A DNA stretch of 64,000 bases from Streptococcus suis YS56 (GTDB taxonomy: Bacteria > Bacillota > Bacilli > Lactobacillales > Streptococcaceae): the NCBI RefSeq assembly GCF_000440115.1, contig NZ_ALMY01000081.1:1-64000 (forward strand), in the 5' to 3' direction. Shown piece by piece: positions 35,457 to 44,304 of the stretch (position 1 is its first letter; each line of letters opens with the position of its first letter). The notes under the pieces are model-generated. The model ran no database searches, was not told the origin of the DNA, and saw only the letters and a program-made list of their open reading frames with translations. Made by a program: the position numbers and the translations under genes.

Positions 35457-37850
35457 ATGAGAACACAAAGAAAAGTTGTAAATTCACTTGCTTTAACCGT
35501 TGCCCTTGGGGCATCTGCTACAAATCTTCAGGTGAAGGCTGATGAAGTAATCACTCCAGTGGCTGAATCTACGGAAACAGTCGTAACAACACCAACGACT
35601 ATTTCTGCTGAACAAGTGGAACAAGCACAAGAAGTCGCATCTGCCGACACAAAAGCTGTTGAAGCTCAAACAGCTGTTGATACAGCAGCTAGCCAAACAC
35701 TTGCTACGGAAACTCAAGCAGTAGAAACATTGACTGAAGCCGCCGCACAAGCATCTACAGCACAAGAAGCTCTTCCAGCAGCGGAGGCTGAAGTAGCTAC
35801 TCAAACAGAAGCAGTTGCACAAGCTCAAACGGCTGTCGATACGGCTCAAGAAGTTGTAGACTCCGCGAATGCTGAAGTAGCAAGCGCTCAAACATCTGCT
35901 GACACAGCAAATGCCGTTGAAGCTCAAGCATCAGCTACTTTGGAAGACGCAAAAGCACAACCAGTAGTCACTGCTGAAAGTGTAGACGCGCAAATTGCTG
36001 AAACTAAGAGCACTATTGCGGAAAAAGAAGCTGAAGTAGCTAAAACAGCCGTCGAAATTACTGCAACTGACAGTAAAATTGCAACAGCACAAGAAGCGGT
36101 TGATAACTACAAACCAACTACAGTTACTGAAACCGTTGCATCAAGCAATTATGTTGAACACACAGCTGCAGATAAAGACCTTGAAGATGTTTTGGGTGAT
36201 AATGTATATGCACGTCAACACGAAACCGTCATTTTTGATGGTGAAGACACCAAAACAGTTGTATTGACAGCTGAACAAGCTAAAGAATTAGCTGAAACAG
36301 GTTCATTCACTTACACATTTGATGCGAAAGCTGTATCGGAAGAAGTGGTGAATATCATTAATGAATTGCGTCGAATCAATGGCATTACATTGACACCTCG
36401 TTATGGTAAGACTCAAGAAGATATCGCATTGAAAGTAACAGACAATCTCGTTGACATCGCTAATGCACGTGCACAAGAACTGGTAACTCATTTCTCTCAC
36501 ACCGAGGGTAATAAAGTAAACATGAATGAAAACGGGTTTACTAAATATTTTGAATCAATTGCCAAAGATAATTACAGTTTGACGAGTTCGGCTGACAATA
36601 AGTCTAAATCATTATCACACGCAGAAATAGCCTATAACTTAGTGTTAGGGTGGTTCAGTGAATATGATAATATGACCGTGGATTTTGGTCACCGTGACCA
36701 TCTTTTAACGTATGCTACGGGTAATCTCGCAGTAGGTATGGCAACGGATGGCACTAGCCAATACTTTGCACTTTTATCTGATGATGATGCCCGCACTATT
36801 CTTTTCCAACAATCAACAGTTGATGGTAAGTTGACACAAACTTACAACGGTGAGCGTTTGAAATTCTTGCCAAAACGTACCTTTAACTATGTCACAACTA
36901 CAGTAGTCGACAACAGTCAAGCGCTTAAAGACGCCGTTGTTGCCCTTGAAGTTGAGAAATCAGCCTTGCTTGCACAACAGTCACTTGCATCTGACGCATT
37001 GAATCAAGCCGTATCAGCTCTTGCTACATTGGAGCAAGCGAAGACTGATATTACTCTTACAAATGCGAAACGTACAGCTGCAATTGCAGAAGCACAAATG
37101 GCATTTGACAATGCAAGTGCAACGGCTAAAACAGCAAATGCGGCGTTGCGTCAAGCTCTCGCATCACAAGAAGAAGCTCTTGCGAACTTGGAAACAGCTA
37201 AGGGTGAACTTACAGACGCACAAGCTGACTTGGTAACAGCTAAGACCAAAGTCGCTGAATTGAAATCATTGCTTGCAAATCAAGACCAATTGCTTGCTGA
37301 CTTGGAAGCTGCGAAAGCGCGCTTAAGCGACGCTGAAGTGGCGAAAGACGAGTCAAGCGCATTGCTTGCTGAATTGGTAGCGAAAGCAGAAGCATCACAA
37401 GCTGAAGCAGACCGTCTTGCAACCTTGTTTGCCTTGCAAGAAGAATTCAACACAGTGATTACTGAAGATGAAGTAACAGCAACACCAAAAGATGCACCAA
37501 CAGCACCAGCATTGCCAGCGGTAGACTTCAATGATTTGTTCAGCAAACCATCAGAAGAGTCACAAACAACAGATGTGAAAGTACCGAAAGATGGTGATAA
37601 AGGTCAAGATTTGGATGTTATTGACAATATTGATAATGAAAAGACAGTTGTCACTCCGACAGTTTATAAGCCACAGGCAGGAATTACTGTTCAACAAACT
37701 GCTACTGGAGAAAAAGTAACTTATTCACGTGTTGAACGTGCTCATACATTGCCAAATACAGGCTCAGAGGATAATATCGTTTTGATGGTCATTGGAGTTG
37801 TCTTAGCAGGTCTAGGTCTTGCAGGTGCAAGAAGACGTAGACATGGGTAA
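35457..37850 (+). CDS. LPXTG-anchored surface protein, SEC10/PgrA surface-exclusion type, with CAP-like domain
   Basis: 797 residues from the ATG at 35457 (GGGG SD). An N-terminal signal sequence (RKVVNSLALTVALGASATNLQVKA in parts) is followed by an Ala/Glu/Thr-rich coiled coil (~35-220). The CAP/SCP-like domain (~300-480) has VVNIINELRRINGITL, IANARAQELVTHFSHTEGN and FESIAKDNYS. A second long coiled coil (~500-680) leads to a wall-spanning region and LPNTG (37749-37763), a hydrophobic tail and RRRRHG. It resembles the PgrA/Sec10 family that blocks conjugative transfer into enterococci; function here is inferred. Confidence 0.85.
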   Translation: MRTQRKVVNSLALTVALGASATNLQVKADEVITPVAESTETVVTTPTTISAEQVEQAQEVASADTKAVEAQTAVDTAASQTLATETQAVETLTEAAAQASTAQEALPAAEAEVATQTEAVAQAQTAVDTAQEVVDSANAEVASAQTSADTANAVEAQASATLEDAKAQPVVTAESVDAQIAETKSTIAEKEAEVAKTAVEITATDSKIATAQEAVDNYKPTTVTETVASSNYVEHTAADKDLEDVLGDNVYARQHETVIFDGEDTKTVVLTAEQAKELAETGSFTYTFDAKAVSEEVVNIINELRRINGITLTPRYGKTQEDIALKVTDNLVDIANARAQELVTHFSHTEGNKVNMNENGFTKYFESIAKDNYSLTSSADNKSKSLSHAEIAYNLVLGWFSEYDNMTVDFGHRDHLLTYATGNLAVGMATDGTSQYFALLSDDDARTILFQQSTVDGKLTQTYNGERLKFLPKRTFNYVTTTVVDNSQALKDAVVALEVEKSALLAQQSLASDALNQAVSALATLEQAKTDITLTNAKRTAAIAEAQMAFDNASATAKTANAALRQALASQEEALANLETAKGELTDAQADLVTAKTKVAELKSLLANQDQLLADLEAAKARLSDAEVAKDESSALLAELVAKAEASQAEADRLATLFALQEEFNTVITEDEVTATPKDAPTAPALPAVDFNDLFSKPSEESQTTDVKVPKDGDKGQDLDVIDNIDNEKTVVTPTVYKPQAGITVQQTATGEKVTYSRVERAHTLPNTGSEDNIVLMVIGVVLAGLGLAGARRRRHG

Positions 37851-37894
37851 AATGGAACTGATTTACAATATTGTGAGTGTGAGGAGATAAATTT

Positions 37895-38584
37895 ATGAAT
37901 ACCTATTCTAAAGAAGAACTCATGGAAATGTTGGGGTATAGTTTTCAAGTTCTGAAAGCCGTAAAAGATTTAGACGATGCTATTTTAAGGGTGCAAGATA
38001 GAGCAGCTAATAAAATTACAGGAAATTATATAAAGCTTCGTTCTTGGTATAACAAAGCTCTTGCAATTTTTATTTTATTTTGTATTGTATTAGGTGCTCT
38101 CCAAGGAAAATATGCACTTGGGATGCACACAATCTTTCAATTTTTATTAATCTATGTAGTATTTTGGGCACTGTTTTCACCTATCTTAGCTATGATAAAT
38201 TTTGTTTTTAAGTATTTTGCAAAAAGAGAATTTGTAAAAGCGGAAACAAACGACGAGTCAAATGCATATCGTCAAAAAGGAAGAGAGCTACTAAAAGATA
38301 AACAATTTCTTGAATATAAAAGTATTATTCCGTCTACCTATTTCAATATGAATGACCTTTATCTACTTTATAGCTATTTGGAAAACTTTAGAGCAGATAA
38401 TTTTAAAGAAGCTGCCAATTTATTATCGGAAGAGAAGCATCGAGACAATGTGGAATATAACCAAGCTATGATGAAAGATAGTCTTCGTTCAATTCAAAAT
38501 AATGTACGCTACCAATCTGTTATGCAAACAATCCAATTACTTGAAACAGCAAAGATTAGGTCATCTATTGATTCATTATTCTAA
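37895..38584 (+). CDS. membrane protein, unknown function
   Basis: 229 residues. GAGGAG precedes the ATG. A helical cytosolic N-terminus (~1-45) is followed by two membrane helices (about 52-70 and 76-108) and a ~115-residue C-terminal helical tail. The topology recalls small membrane-anchored scaffold proteins. It shares a transcript region with the surface protein (44 nt apart, no terminator between). No family recognised. Confidence 0.7.
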   Translation: MNTYSKEELMEMLGYSFQVLKAVKDLDDAILRVQDRAANKITGNYIKLRSWYNKALAIFILFCIVLGALQGKYALGMHTIFQFLLIYVVFWALFSPILAMINFVFKYFAKREFVKAETNDESNAYRQKGRELLKDKQFLEYKSIIPSTYFNMNDLYLLYSYLENFRADNFKEAANLLSEEKHRDNVEYNQAMMKDSLRSIQNNVRYQSVMQTIQLLETAKIRSSIDSLF

Positions 38585-38647
38585 GTAATGTGGTGAAACA
38601 GAATTTTGAACTTCTTAAGATTAGATAAAACAATTGAACTTAAAATT

Positions 38648-38684
38648 AAGAGATAGTGAATAATAAGCATCACTATCTCTTTTT
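38648..38684 (+). terminator. Terminator at the right end of the accessory stretch
   Basis: AAGAGATAGTGA (38648-38659) pairs with TCACTATCTCTTTTT (38670-38684). Confidence 0.9.
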
Positions 38685-38706
38685 GCTACGAGTAATAGAT
38701 AAAAAA

Positions 38707-38748
38707 CGAAGCTCAAGGTTGGGCTTCGTTTGGAGACAATTTGGAGAC
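38707..38748. repeat. Hairpin plus tandem direct repeats downstream of guaA
   Basis: ACGAAGC/GCTTCGT forms a hairpin (about 38705-38727). TTTGGAGACA is repeated at 38728-38737 and 38739-38748, an 11-bp period. This pattern recalls integrative-element ends but no integrase is present. Confidence 0.5.
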
Positions 38749-38839
38749 AGTTCAAACCAATTTATCTCATTTAAATGCTTTGTACAGGAGTTAGAATGCT
38801 GTTAAATCAAGGATTCTTAGCTAAAGTTACTCTTATATA

Positions 38840-40390
38840 TTATTCCCATTCAACGGTTGCTGGTGGTTTACTTGTTATATCATAGACGATGCGGTTGACG
38901 TGGTCTACTTCGTTTACGATGCGGACAGAGATTTTTTGAAGAACGTCCCAAGGTAGTTTGGCAAAGTCAGCTGTCATTCCATCAACAGAAGTGATGGCAC
39001 GGATGGCGATGGTGTAGTCGTAGGTACGACCATCACCCATGACACCTACAGAGCGGACACCAGTATTAACCGTGAAATATTGCCACACATCGCGGTCAAG
39101 ACCCGCTTTTGCAATTTCCTCACGCAAGATAGCGTCAGATTCGCGAACGGTTTTAAGTTTTTCCTCAGTGATTTCACCCATGACACGAATGGCAAGGCCT
39201 GGTCCTGGGAATGGTTGGCGCCACACAACTTCATCCGGCATACCAAGAGCAGTACCGAGGGCGCGAACTTCATCCTTAAAGAGAGTATTGAGCGGTTCAA
39301 TCAACTTGAACTGCATATCTTCTGGCAGACCACCAACGTTGTGGTGAGATTTGATTGTCTCTGCAGTATCCGTTCCAGATTCGATAATGTCGGTATAGAG
39401 CGTTCCTTGAGCCAAGAATTCCACATCGGTCAACTTGCTTGCTTCGTCGTCAAATACGTAAACAAATTCATTACCGATGATTTTACGTTTTTTCTCAGGG
39501 TCAGATACGCCAGCAAGTAAATCCAAGAAACGCTTAGCAGCATCAACGCGAATAATATTAAGACCGAACTTGCCACCCAACATCTCCATAACCTGATCAC
39601 CTTCATTTTTACGAAGAAGTCCGTGGTCAACGAAGATACAGGTCAATTGATCACCGATAGCACGTTGGAGCAGGACCCCAACAACAGAAGAATCGACACC
39701 GCCTGACAAACCAAGCAAGACTTTCTTGTCTCCAACAGTCTGGCGGATTTTTTCGATTTCTGTTTCAATGAAGTTTTCCATTGTCCAGTCGCCTTTGGCT
39801 CCACAGATATCAAATGCAAAGTTTTTCAAAATATCATTTCCATAAACCGAATGACGAACTTCTGGGTGGAACTGAATACCGTAGATACGGCGTTCTGTGT
39901 TTTCAATAGCAGCAAAAGGGCAGTCAGCAGAGAGGCCAACCAGATGGAAATCAGCAGGGATTTCAGTTACAGCATCCCCGTGACTCATGAGAACCAATTG
40001 CTCTTCTGGCGTTCCAGCAAACAAGGCTGATTCAGCTTTCAATTGTAGATTTGATTGACCATATTCACGGTTTCCAGCCTCACCAGCAGGTACAACCTTA
40101 CCACCCAACTTATGAGTGATCAACTGCATGCCGTAGCAAATACCCAAGATTGGAATACCTAATTCAAAGATTTCAGGATCAATATCGAAGGCATTTTCAG
40201 CGTAAACAGAGTTTGGACCACCTGAAAGTACGATACCGATCGGATTGATGGCACGAACCTCTTCAGCAGTAATTTTGTGATTTTTCAATTCTGAAAAGAC
40301 ACCAAATTCACGAATTCGACGTGAAATAAGTTGGTTGTACTGGCTACCATAATCCAATACAATAATTTTTTGGACATCTTGTTTTGTCAT
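38840..40390 (-). CDS. guaA: GMP synthase (glutamine-hydrolysing)
   Basis: 516 residues. The class I amidotransferase domain has GICYGMQ (nucleophile Cys) and QFHPEVRHS. The ATP-pyrophosphatase P-loop is LSGGVDSS (about residues 225-232). The C-terminal dimerisation domain ends in [10 protein letters not shown]. It converts XMP to GMP. Its plus-strand neighbour is a GntR regulator across a 275-bp divergent region, and the 3' side carries element-like repeats. Confidence 0.97.
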   Translation of the reverse strand: MTKQDVQKIIVLDYGSQYNQLISRRIREFGVFSELKNHKITAEEVRAINPIGIVLSGGPNSVYAENAFDIDPEIFELGIPILGICYGMQLITHKLGGKVVPAGEAGNREYGQSNLQLKAESALFAGTPEEQLVLMSHGDAVTEIPADFHLVGLSADCPFAAIENTERRIYGIQFHPEVRHSVYGNDILKNFAFDICGAKGDWTMENFIETEIEKIRQTVGDKKVLLGLSGGVDSSVVGVLLQRAIGDQLTCIFVDHGLLRKNEGDQVMEMLGGKFGLNIIRVDAAKRFLDLLAGVSDPEKKRKIIGNEFVYVFDDEASKLTDVEFLAQGTLYTDIIESGTDTAETIKSHHNVGGLPEDMQFKLIEPLNTLFKDEVRALGTALGMPDEVVWRQPFPGPGLAIRVMGEITEEKLKTVRESDAILREEIAKAGLDRDVWQYFTVNTGVRSVGVMGDGRTYDYTIAIRAITSVDGMTADFAKLPWDVLQKISVRIVNEVDHVNRIVYDITSKPPATVEWE

Positions 40391-40433
40391 GTTTTTCCCT
40401 TTCGTTTTGAAAATAATTCAAATACTAGTAGTT

Positions 40434-40462
40434 AGTTTAACATAAAAGCGAACATTTTCCAA
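40434..40462 (-). promoter_or_regulatory. guaA promoter with a PurBox-like sequence
   Basis: On the minus strand TTGGAA (40462-40457) and TAAACT (40439-40434) are 17 bp apart. The plus-strand AAAAGCGAACATT (40444-40456) between them matches the PurR box pattern with one mismatch. Confidence 0.4.
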
Positions 40463-40587
40463 ATTTTATTTGTTAAATATCTGTTTTGCAAACTATGAGT
40501 GATAATAAAAATGTTAGTGTTCGTATTTTTATTGTTTTTACTCACTTTATTTTAGGTAATCTGACTTCATTGTTTGCCTAGGAGAAT

Positions 40588-40639
40588 TTTACCAATAGAG
40601 TGTGGCCTGAATTAGCCAAACGCCTTTATTTTTGGTAAA
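40588..40639 (+). promoter_or_regulatory. Nested inverted repeats at the GntR-gene promoter
   Basis: TTTACCAA (40588-40595) pairs with TTGGTAAA (40632-40639). TGGC-ctgaatta-GCCA (40603-40618) lies inside. TGGTAAACT is an extended -10. Symmetric sites fit autoregulation by a dimeric GntR protein. Confidence 0.45.
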
Positions 40640-40665
40640 CTAGAAAGAAGGGAAAGGCTAGATAA

Positions 40666-41364
40666 ATGAAAGCAGCATATATCACAATTCACGATAAAAT
40701 TAAGGAACAAATCGATAACGGAATCTGGAAAATTGGTCAACGTTTACCAAGTGAACGCGATTTAGCAGATGAATTTGGTGTTTCTCGTATGACGCTCCGT
40801 CAAGGAATCACACTTTTAGTGGAAGAAGGTATTCTACAACGCAAGATTGGTTCCGGTACTTATGTCGCCAGTACACGGGTTCAAGAAAAGATGCGAGGCA
40901 CGACTTCCTTTACTGAATTAGTACAACTCCAAGGAAAGACGCCAAGCAGCAAATTATTGTCCTATACACGAACCAAACCTAATGAAAAAGAAGTTGAACA
41001 GTTAGGTTTATCCCGTGGCGAGTATGTTATTCGAATGGAGCGGGTCCGCTATGCAGATAATGTTCCAGTCGTGTATGAGGTTGCCAGCATTCCTGAACGC
41101 TTGATAAAAAATGTCCCCAAAGAAGATGTTACCAACCATTTCTTTAAAACACTTATGGACAATGGTTATCGAATTGGAACGAGCAAACAAACCATTTTTG
41201 CGCGTTTAGCCAATGAAAAAGTGGCTCAATATTTACAAATTTCTAAAAACCAGGCTATTCTCGCACTAAAACAGGTATCTTATCTCGAGGATGGTCAAGC
41301 ATTTGAATTTGTAAATAGTCAGTATGTTGGAGAACGTTTCGAATTCTATTTAGAAAACAATTAA
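40666..41364 (+). CDS. GntR family transcriptional regulator with UTRA domain
   Basis: 232 residues. The N-terminal winged helix reads IWKIGQRLPSERDLADEFGV and VSRMTLRQGI; the UTRA effector domain follows from about residue 85 to the end (TSFTELVQ...YEVASIPERLIKN). HutC/NagR-type proteins bind small ligands such as amino-sugar phosphates, but the ligand is unknown here. It is divergent from guaA, as seen in other streptococci. Confidence 0.92.
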   Translation: MKAAYITIHDKIKEQIDNGIWKIGQRLPSERDLADEFGVSRMTLRQGITLLVEEGILQRKIGSGTYVASTRVQEKMRGTTSFTELVQLQGKTPSSKLLSYTRTKPNEKEVEQLGLSRGEYVIRMERVRYADNVPVVYEVASIPERLIKNVPKEDVTNHFFKTLMDNGYRIGTSKQTIFARLANEKVAQYLQISKNQAILALKQVSYLEDGQAFEFVNSQYVGERFEFYLENN

Positions 41365-41450
41365 CATAAAAATAATTATGTAAAACTTTTTTTAAAAATC
41401 CGTAATCTTTAGTGATGACGGATTTTCTTATTTATAAAATATGGAATTTT

Positions 41451-41466
41451 TGATATAATAAAGTTT
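41451..41466 (+). promoter_or_regulatory. Extended -10 placed for a leaderless ylxM-ffh transcript
   Basis: TGA-TATAAT (41451-41459) ends 7 nt before the ylxM ATG. No Shine-Dalgarno is visible. Confidence 0.5.
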
Positions 41467-41799
41467 ATGGAAATTGAAAAAACCAACCGAATGAATGCCT
41501 TATTTGAATTCTATGCTGCCTTGCTAACAGACAAGCAAATGAACTACATCGAGCTCTATTATGCCGATGATTATAGTTTGGCTGAGATTGCTGAGGAATT
41601 TCAAGTTAGCCGTCAGGCGGTCTATGATAACATTAAACGAACAGAAAAATTACTGGAAGACTACGAGATGAAACTACATATGTATTCTGACTATGTAGTG
41701 CGTAGCCAGATTTTCGACGAAATACTGAACAAGTATCCAGAAGATGCTTATTTGAAGGAGAAAATCGCCATTCTAACCAGTATTGATAATAGAGAGTAA
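41467..41799 (+). CDS. ylxM: YlxM/p13-like SRP-associated DNA-binding protein
   Basis: 110 residues with a helix-turn-helix at about 37-60 ([23 protein letters not shown], in parts). It belongs to UPF0122 (YlxM), which is encoded next to ffh and modulates the signal-recognition particle. It is the first gene of the sat operon arrangement known from Streptococcus mutans (ylxM-ffh-satC-satD-satE). It starts at the promoter with no leader. Confidence 0.9.
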
Positions 41800-41811
41800 G
41801 AGGAGAAGTAT

Positions 41812-43386
41812 ATGGCTTTTGAAAGCTTAACGGAACGTTTACAGAATGTTTTTAAAAATCTGCGTCGTAAGGGAAAAATTTCTGAGAGTGATATTCAGGA
41901 AGCAACCAAGGAAATTCGTCTGGCCTTACTAGAAGCCGACGTTGCTCTTCCAGTTGTAAAAGATTTCATCAAGAAAGTACGTGAACGTGCCATTGGTCAT
42001 GAAGTTATTGACACTCTGAACCCTGCTCAACAAATCATCAAAATCGTTGATGAGGAATTGACGGCTGTATTAGGTTCTGAAACTTCAGAAATTATCAAAT
42101 CACCAAAAATTCCAACTATCATTATGATGGCTGGATTGCAGGGGGCTGGTAAAACGACCTTCACAGGTAAGTTGGCTAATAAACTCAAGCAGGAAGAGAA
42201 TGCCCGCCCACTCTTGATTGCTGCCGATATTTATCGTCCAGCTGCCATTGACCAGTTGAAGACCCTTGGTCAACAAATTGATGTACCTGTATTCGAGTTG
42301 GGCAATCAAGTCCCTGCACTGGAGATTGTACGCCAAGGTTTAGAACAAGCCAAAGCTAATCATAATGACTACGTTCTGATCGATACGGCCGGTCGTTTGC
42401 AGATTGACCAAGCCCTTATGGCCGAATTGAGAGAAATCAAAGAGTTTGCTCAGCCAAACGAAATCCTCTTGGTCGTCGATGCTATGATTGGTCAGGAAGC
42501 TGCCAACGTTGCGCGTGAGTTCAATGATCAACTGGCTATTACTGGTGTGATTTTGACCAAGATTGACGGCGATACACGTGGTGGTGCAGCCTTGTCTGTC
42601 CGTCACATTACTGGTCAGCCAATCAAATTCACCGGTACTGGTGAAAAAATCACAGATATTGAAACCTTCCACCCAGACCGTATGTCCTCGCGTATTTTGG
42701 GCATGGGTGACATGCTGACCTTGATTGAAAAAGCCAGCAAAGAATACGATGAGAAGAAATCACTAGAACTCGCTGAAAAAATGCGTGAGAATACCTTTGA
42801 TTTCAACGATTTCATTGATCAGCTGGACCAAGTTCAGAATATGGGACCAATGGAAGACCTGCTGAAGATGATTCCAGGTATGGCTGGTAACCCAGCCCTT
42901 GCCAACTTGAAAGTTGACGAGCGTGAAATTGCACGAAAACGAGCAATTGTATCCTCTATGACGCCAGCTGAACGTGAAAATCCTGATTTGTTAACACCTA
43001 GCCGTCGTCGTCGTATTGCTAACGGTTCTGGAAATAGCTTTGTCGAAGTCAATAAATTTATCAAGGATTTCAACCAAGCGAAAACCATGATGCAGGGTGT
43101 CATGTCAGGCGACATGAACAAAATGATGAAACAAATGGGAATCAACCCAAATAATCTCCCTAAAAACATACCAAACATGAACGGTATGGATATGTCTGCT
43201 CTGGAAGATATGATGGGCGGTGCAGGCATGCCTGATATGAGCCAACTGATGGGCGGGGCTGGTATGCCAGACATGTCCCAAATGTTTGGAGGCGGTTTGA
43301 AAGGTAAAATTGGTGAGTTTGCTATGAAACAAGCCATGAAGCGCCAAGCCAATAAAATCAAGAAAGCCAAAAAGAAGAGAAAATAA
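41812..43386 (+). CDS. ffh: Signal recognition particle protein Ffh
   Basis: 524 residues. N-domain, then G-domain with Walker A GLQGAGKTT (about residues 107-115), DTAGRLQID, TKIDGD. The Met-rich M-domain (about 300-524) ends in repeated GMPDMSQ segments and a KRQANKIKKAKKKRK tail. It targets nascent membrane proteins with 4.5S RNA. It is linked with ylxM, and in S. mutans with acid tolerance. Confidence 0.97.
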   Translation: MAFESLTERLQNVFKNLRRKGKISESDIQEATKEIRLALLEADVALPVVKDFIKKVRERAIGHEVIDTLNPAQQIIKIVDEELTAVLGSETSEIIKSPKIPTIIMMAGLQGAGKTTFTGKLANKLKQEENARPLLIAADIYRPAAIDQLKTLGQQIDVPVFELGNQVPALEIVRQGLEQAKANHNDYVLIDTAGRLQIDQALMAELREIKEFAQPNEILLVVDAMIGQEAANVAREFNDQLAITGVILTKIDGDTRGGAALSVRHITGQPIKFTGTGEKITDIETFHPDRMSSRILGMGDMLTLIEKASKEYDEKKSLELAEKMRENTFDFNDFIDQLDQVQNMGPMEDLLKMIPGMAGNPALANLKVDEREIARKRAIVSSMTPAERENPDLLTPSRRRRIANGSGNSFVEVNKFIKDFNQAKTMMQGVMSGDMNKMMKQMGINPNNLPKNIPNMNGMDMSALEDMMGGAGMPDMSQLMGGAGMPDMSQMFGGGLKGKIGEFAMKQAMKRQANKIKKAKKKRK

Positions 43387-43400
43387 TCTCTTCTTTTTTA
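43372..43400 (+). terminator. Terminator overlapping the ffh 3' end
   Basis: AAGAAGAGA (43372-43380) pairs with TCTCTTCTT (43387-43395), then T residues. It separates ylxM-ffh from satD. Confidence 0.85.
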
Positions 43401-43480
43401 CTTTTTATTCGAAGAAGTAAGATACAGCGCTATAAAATAGAAGTAGCAAAGCAGGAAAAATGATTTTTGAACCCCAACAC

Positions 43481-43554
43481 TTTCCATTATAACGGAAATA
43501 TTCAAAAATGTCCTTTTTAGTGGACAATTTTTATATTGTCCGTTATAATGGAAA
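43481..43554 (+). promoter_or_regulatory. satD promoter built from three 18-bp palindromic boxes at 28-bp spacing
   Basis: Boxes TTTCC-N8-GGAAA (43481-43498), TGTCC-N8-GGACA (43509-43526) and TGTCC-N8-GGAAA (43537-43554) start exactly 28 bp apart. TGGACA (43521-43526, right half of box 2) and TATAAT (43544-43549, centre of box 3) are 17 bp apart and form the promoter. AGAGGA follows before the ATG. The layout suggests tight, autogenous control. Confidence 0.75.
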
Positions 43555-43579
43555 TATAATAGAAATCAGAGGACAAGTT

Positions 43580-44245
43580 ATGAATTATATCGCAATAATA
43601 GGAGATATTGTCAATTCAAAACAGACTTCAAACCGCTCTAGTATTCAAGAAAGGCTAAAACAGCAGCTAAATAGAATCAATCATTCCTTCGCTCAGGACT
43701 TCGCATCGCCATTTACCATTACAAAGGGAGATGAATTTCAAGCCTTATGCAAGCCTAACCCTTATATTTTTTTAATAATTGACCAAATCCAACTAGCTTT
43801 TCGTGATGAGGTGGAGATTCGATTTGGAATTGGCTTGGGTGAGATTCTAACAGCTATCGATCCCAAGCTAAGTATTGGAGCAGATGGTCCAGCTTATTGG
43901 GAAGCACGCAAGGCTATTGACTTCATTCACGACAACCATGACTATGGCACCAGCAAAATTGCATTTTCATCTGAATACAAGCAAATCGATCGTGTGATTA
44001 ACCCCTTGCTAACTTCTAGCGATTTCATCAAAGCTACCTGGAATCGTTCGCAAACGGATCTGTTTGAGACCTTAATCTCCAAAAAAATCTATCAAGAAGA
44101 ATTCACACAAAAGCCAATTGCTGAGAAAATGAAACTGAGTCAAAGCGCCTTTACCAAACGCTTAAAATCGAGTGGAATAAAACTTTATTTCCGAAATCGA
44201 AAAACAGCTATGGATTTAATCCTGCAGCTCAGTCAAAGAAGCTAA
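43580..44245 (+). CDS. satD: SatD family protein (cyclase-like N-domain, HTH C-domain)
   Basis: 221 residues from the ATG at 43580. The N-terminal part has IAIIGDIVNSK (Asp9), TITKGDEFQAL (Asp51) and RFGIGLGEI followed by GADGPAYWEAR (Arg110). These correspond in order and spacing to the two metal Asp residues and the GxxxGxV/VNxAAR motifs of class III nucleotidyl cyclases, though the usual Asn is Tyr. Residues ~173-200 (IAEKMKLSQSAFTKRL) resemble a helix-turn-helix. The family is named from the sat locus of S. mutans; its biochemical role is not known to me. It probably binds the boxes upstream; this is inference. Confidence 0.85.
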   Translation: MNYIAIIGDIVNSKQTSNRSSIQERLKQQLNRINHSFAQDFASPFTITKGDEFQALCKPNPYIFLIIDQIQLAFRDEVEIRFGIGLGEILTAIDPKLSIGADGPAYWEARKAIDFIHDNHDYGTSKIAFSSEYKQIDRVINPLLTSSDFIKATWNRSQTDLFETLISKKIYQEEFTQKPIAEKMKLSQSAFTKRLKSSGIKLYFRNRKTAMDLILQLSQRS

Positions 44246-44249
44246 TTTT

Positions 44250-44304
44250 GTTTACATAATTTATATTGTGTAAATTTTTTTGTAAAAATAGAAAGGAATA
44301 CCAT
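44250..44304 (+). other. Spacer between satD and the TmrB-like pseudogene
   Basis: AT-rich. TTTACA and TGTAAA form an inverted repeat (about 44250-44275). GAAAGGA is a ribosome-binding site for the pseudogene. Confidence 0.4.

Noticed and set aside
35457-37850. Overlapping open frames on both strands in the surface-protein gene
   Set aside because: They come from the Ala/Glu-rich codon pattern of the coiled coils; no ribosome-binding sites or known products.
38650-38840. A complete integrated element at guaA
   Set aside because: No integrase, relaxase or paired att repeat in the window; only repeat-like remnants.
40391-40665. Guanine riboswitch upstream of guaA
   Set aside because: No purine-riboswitch core (paired loops with conserved TATA and CCTAC parts) was found; a PurBox-like site explains control better.
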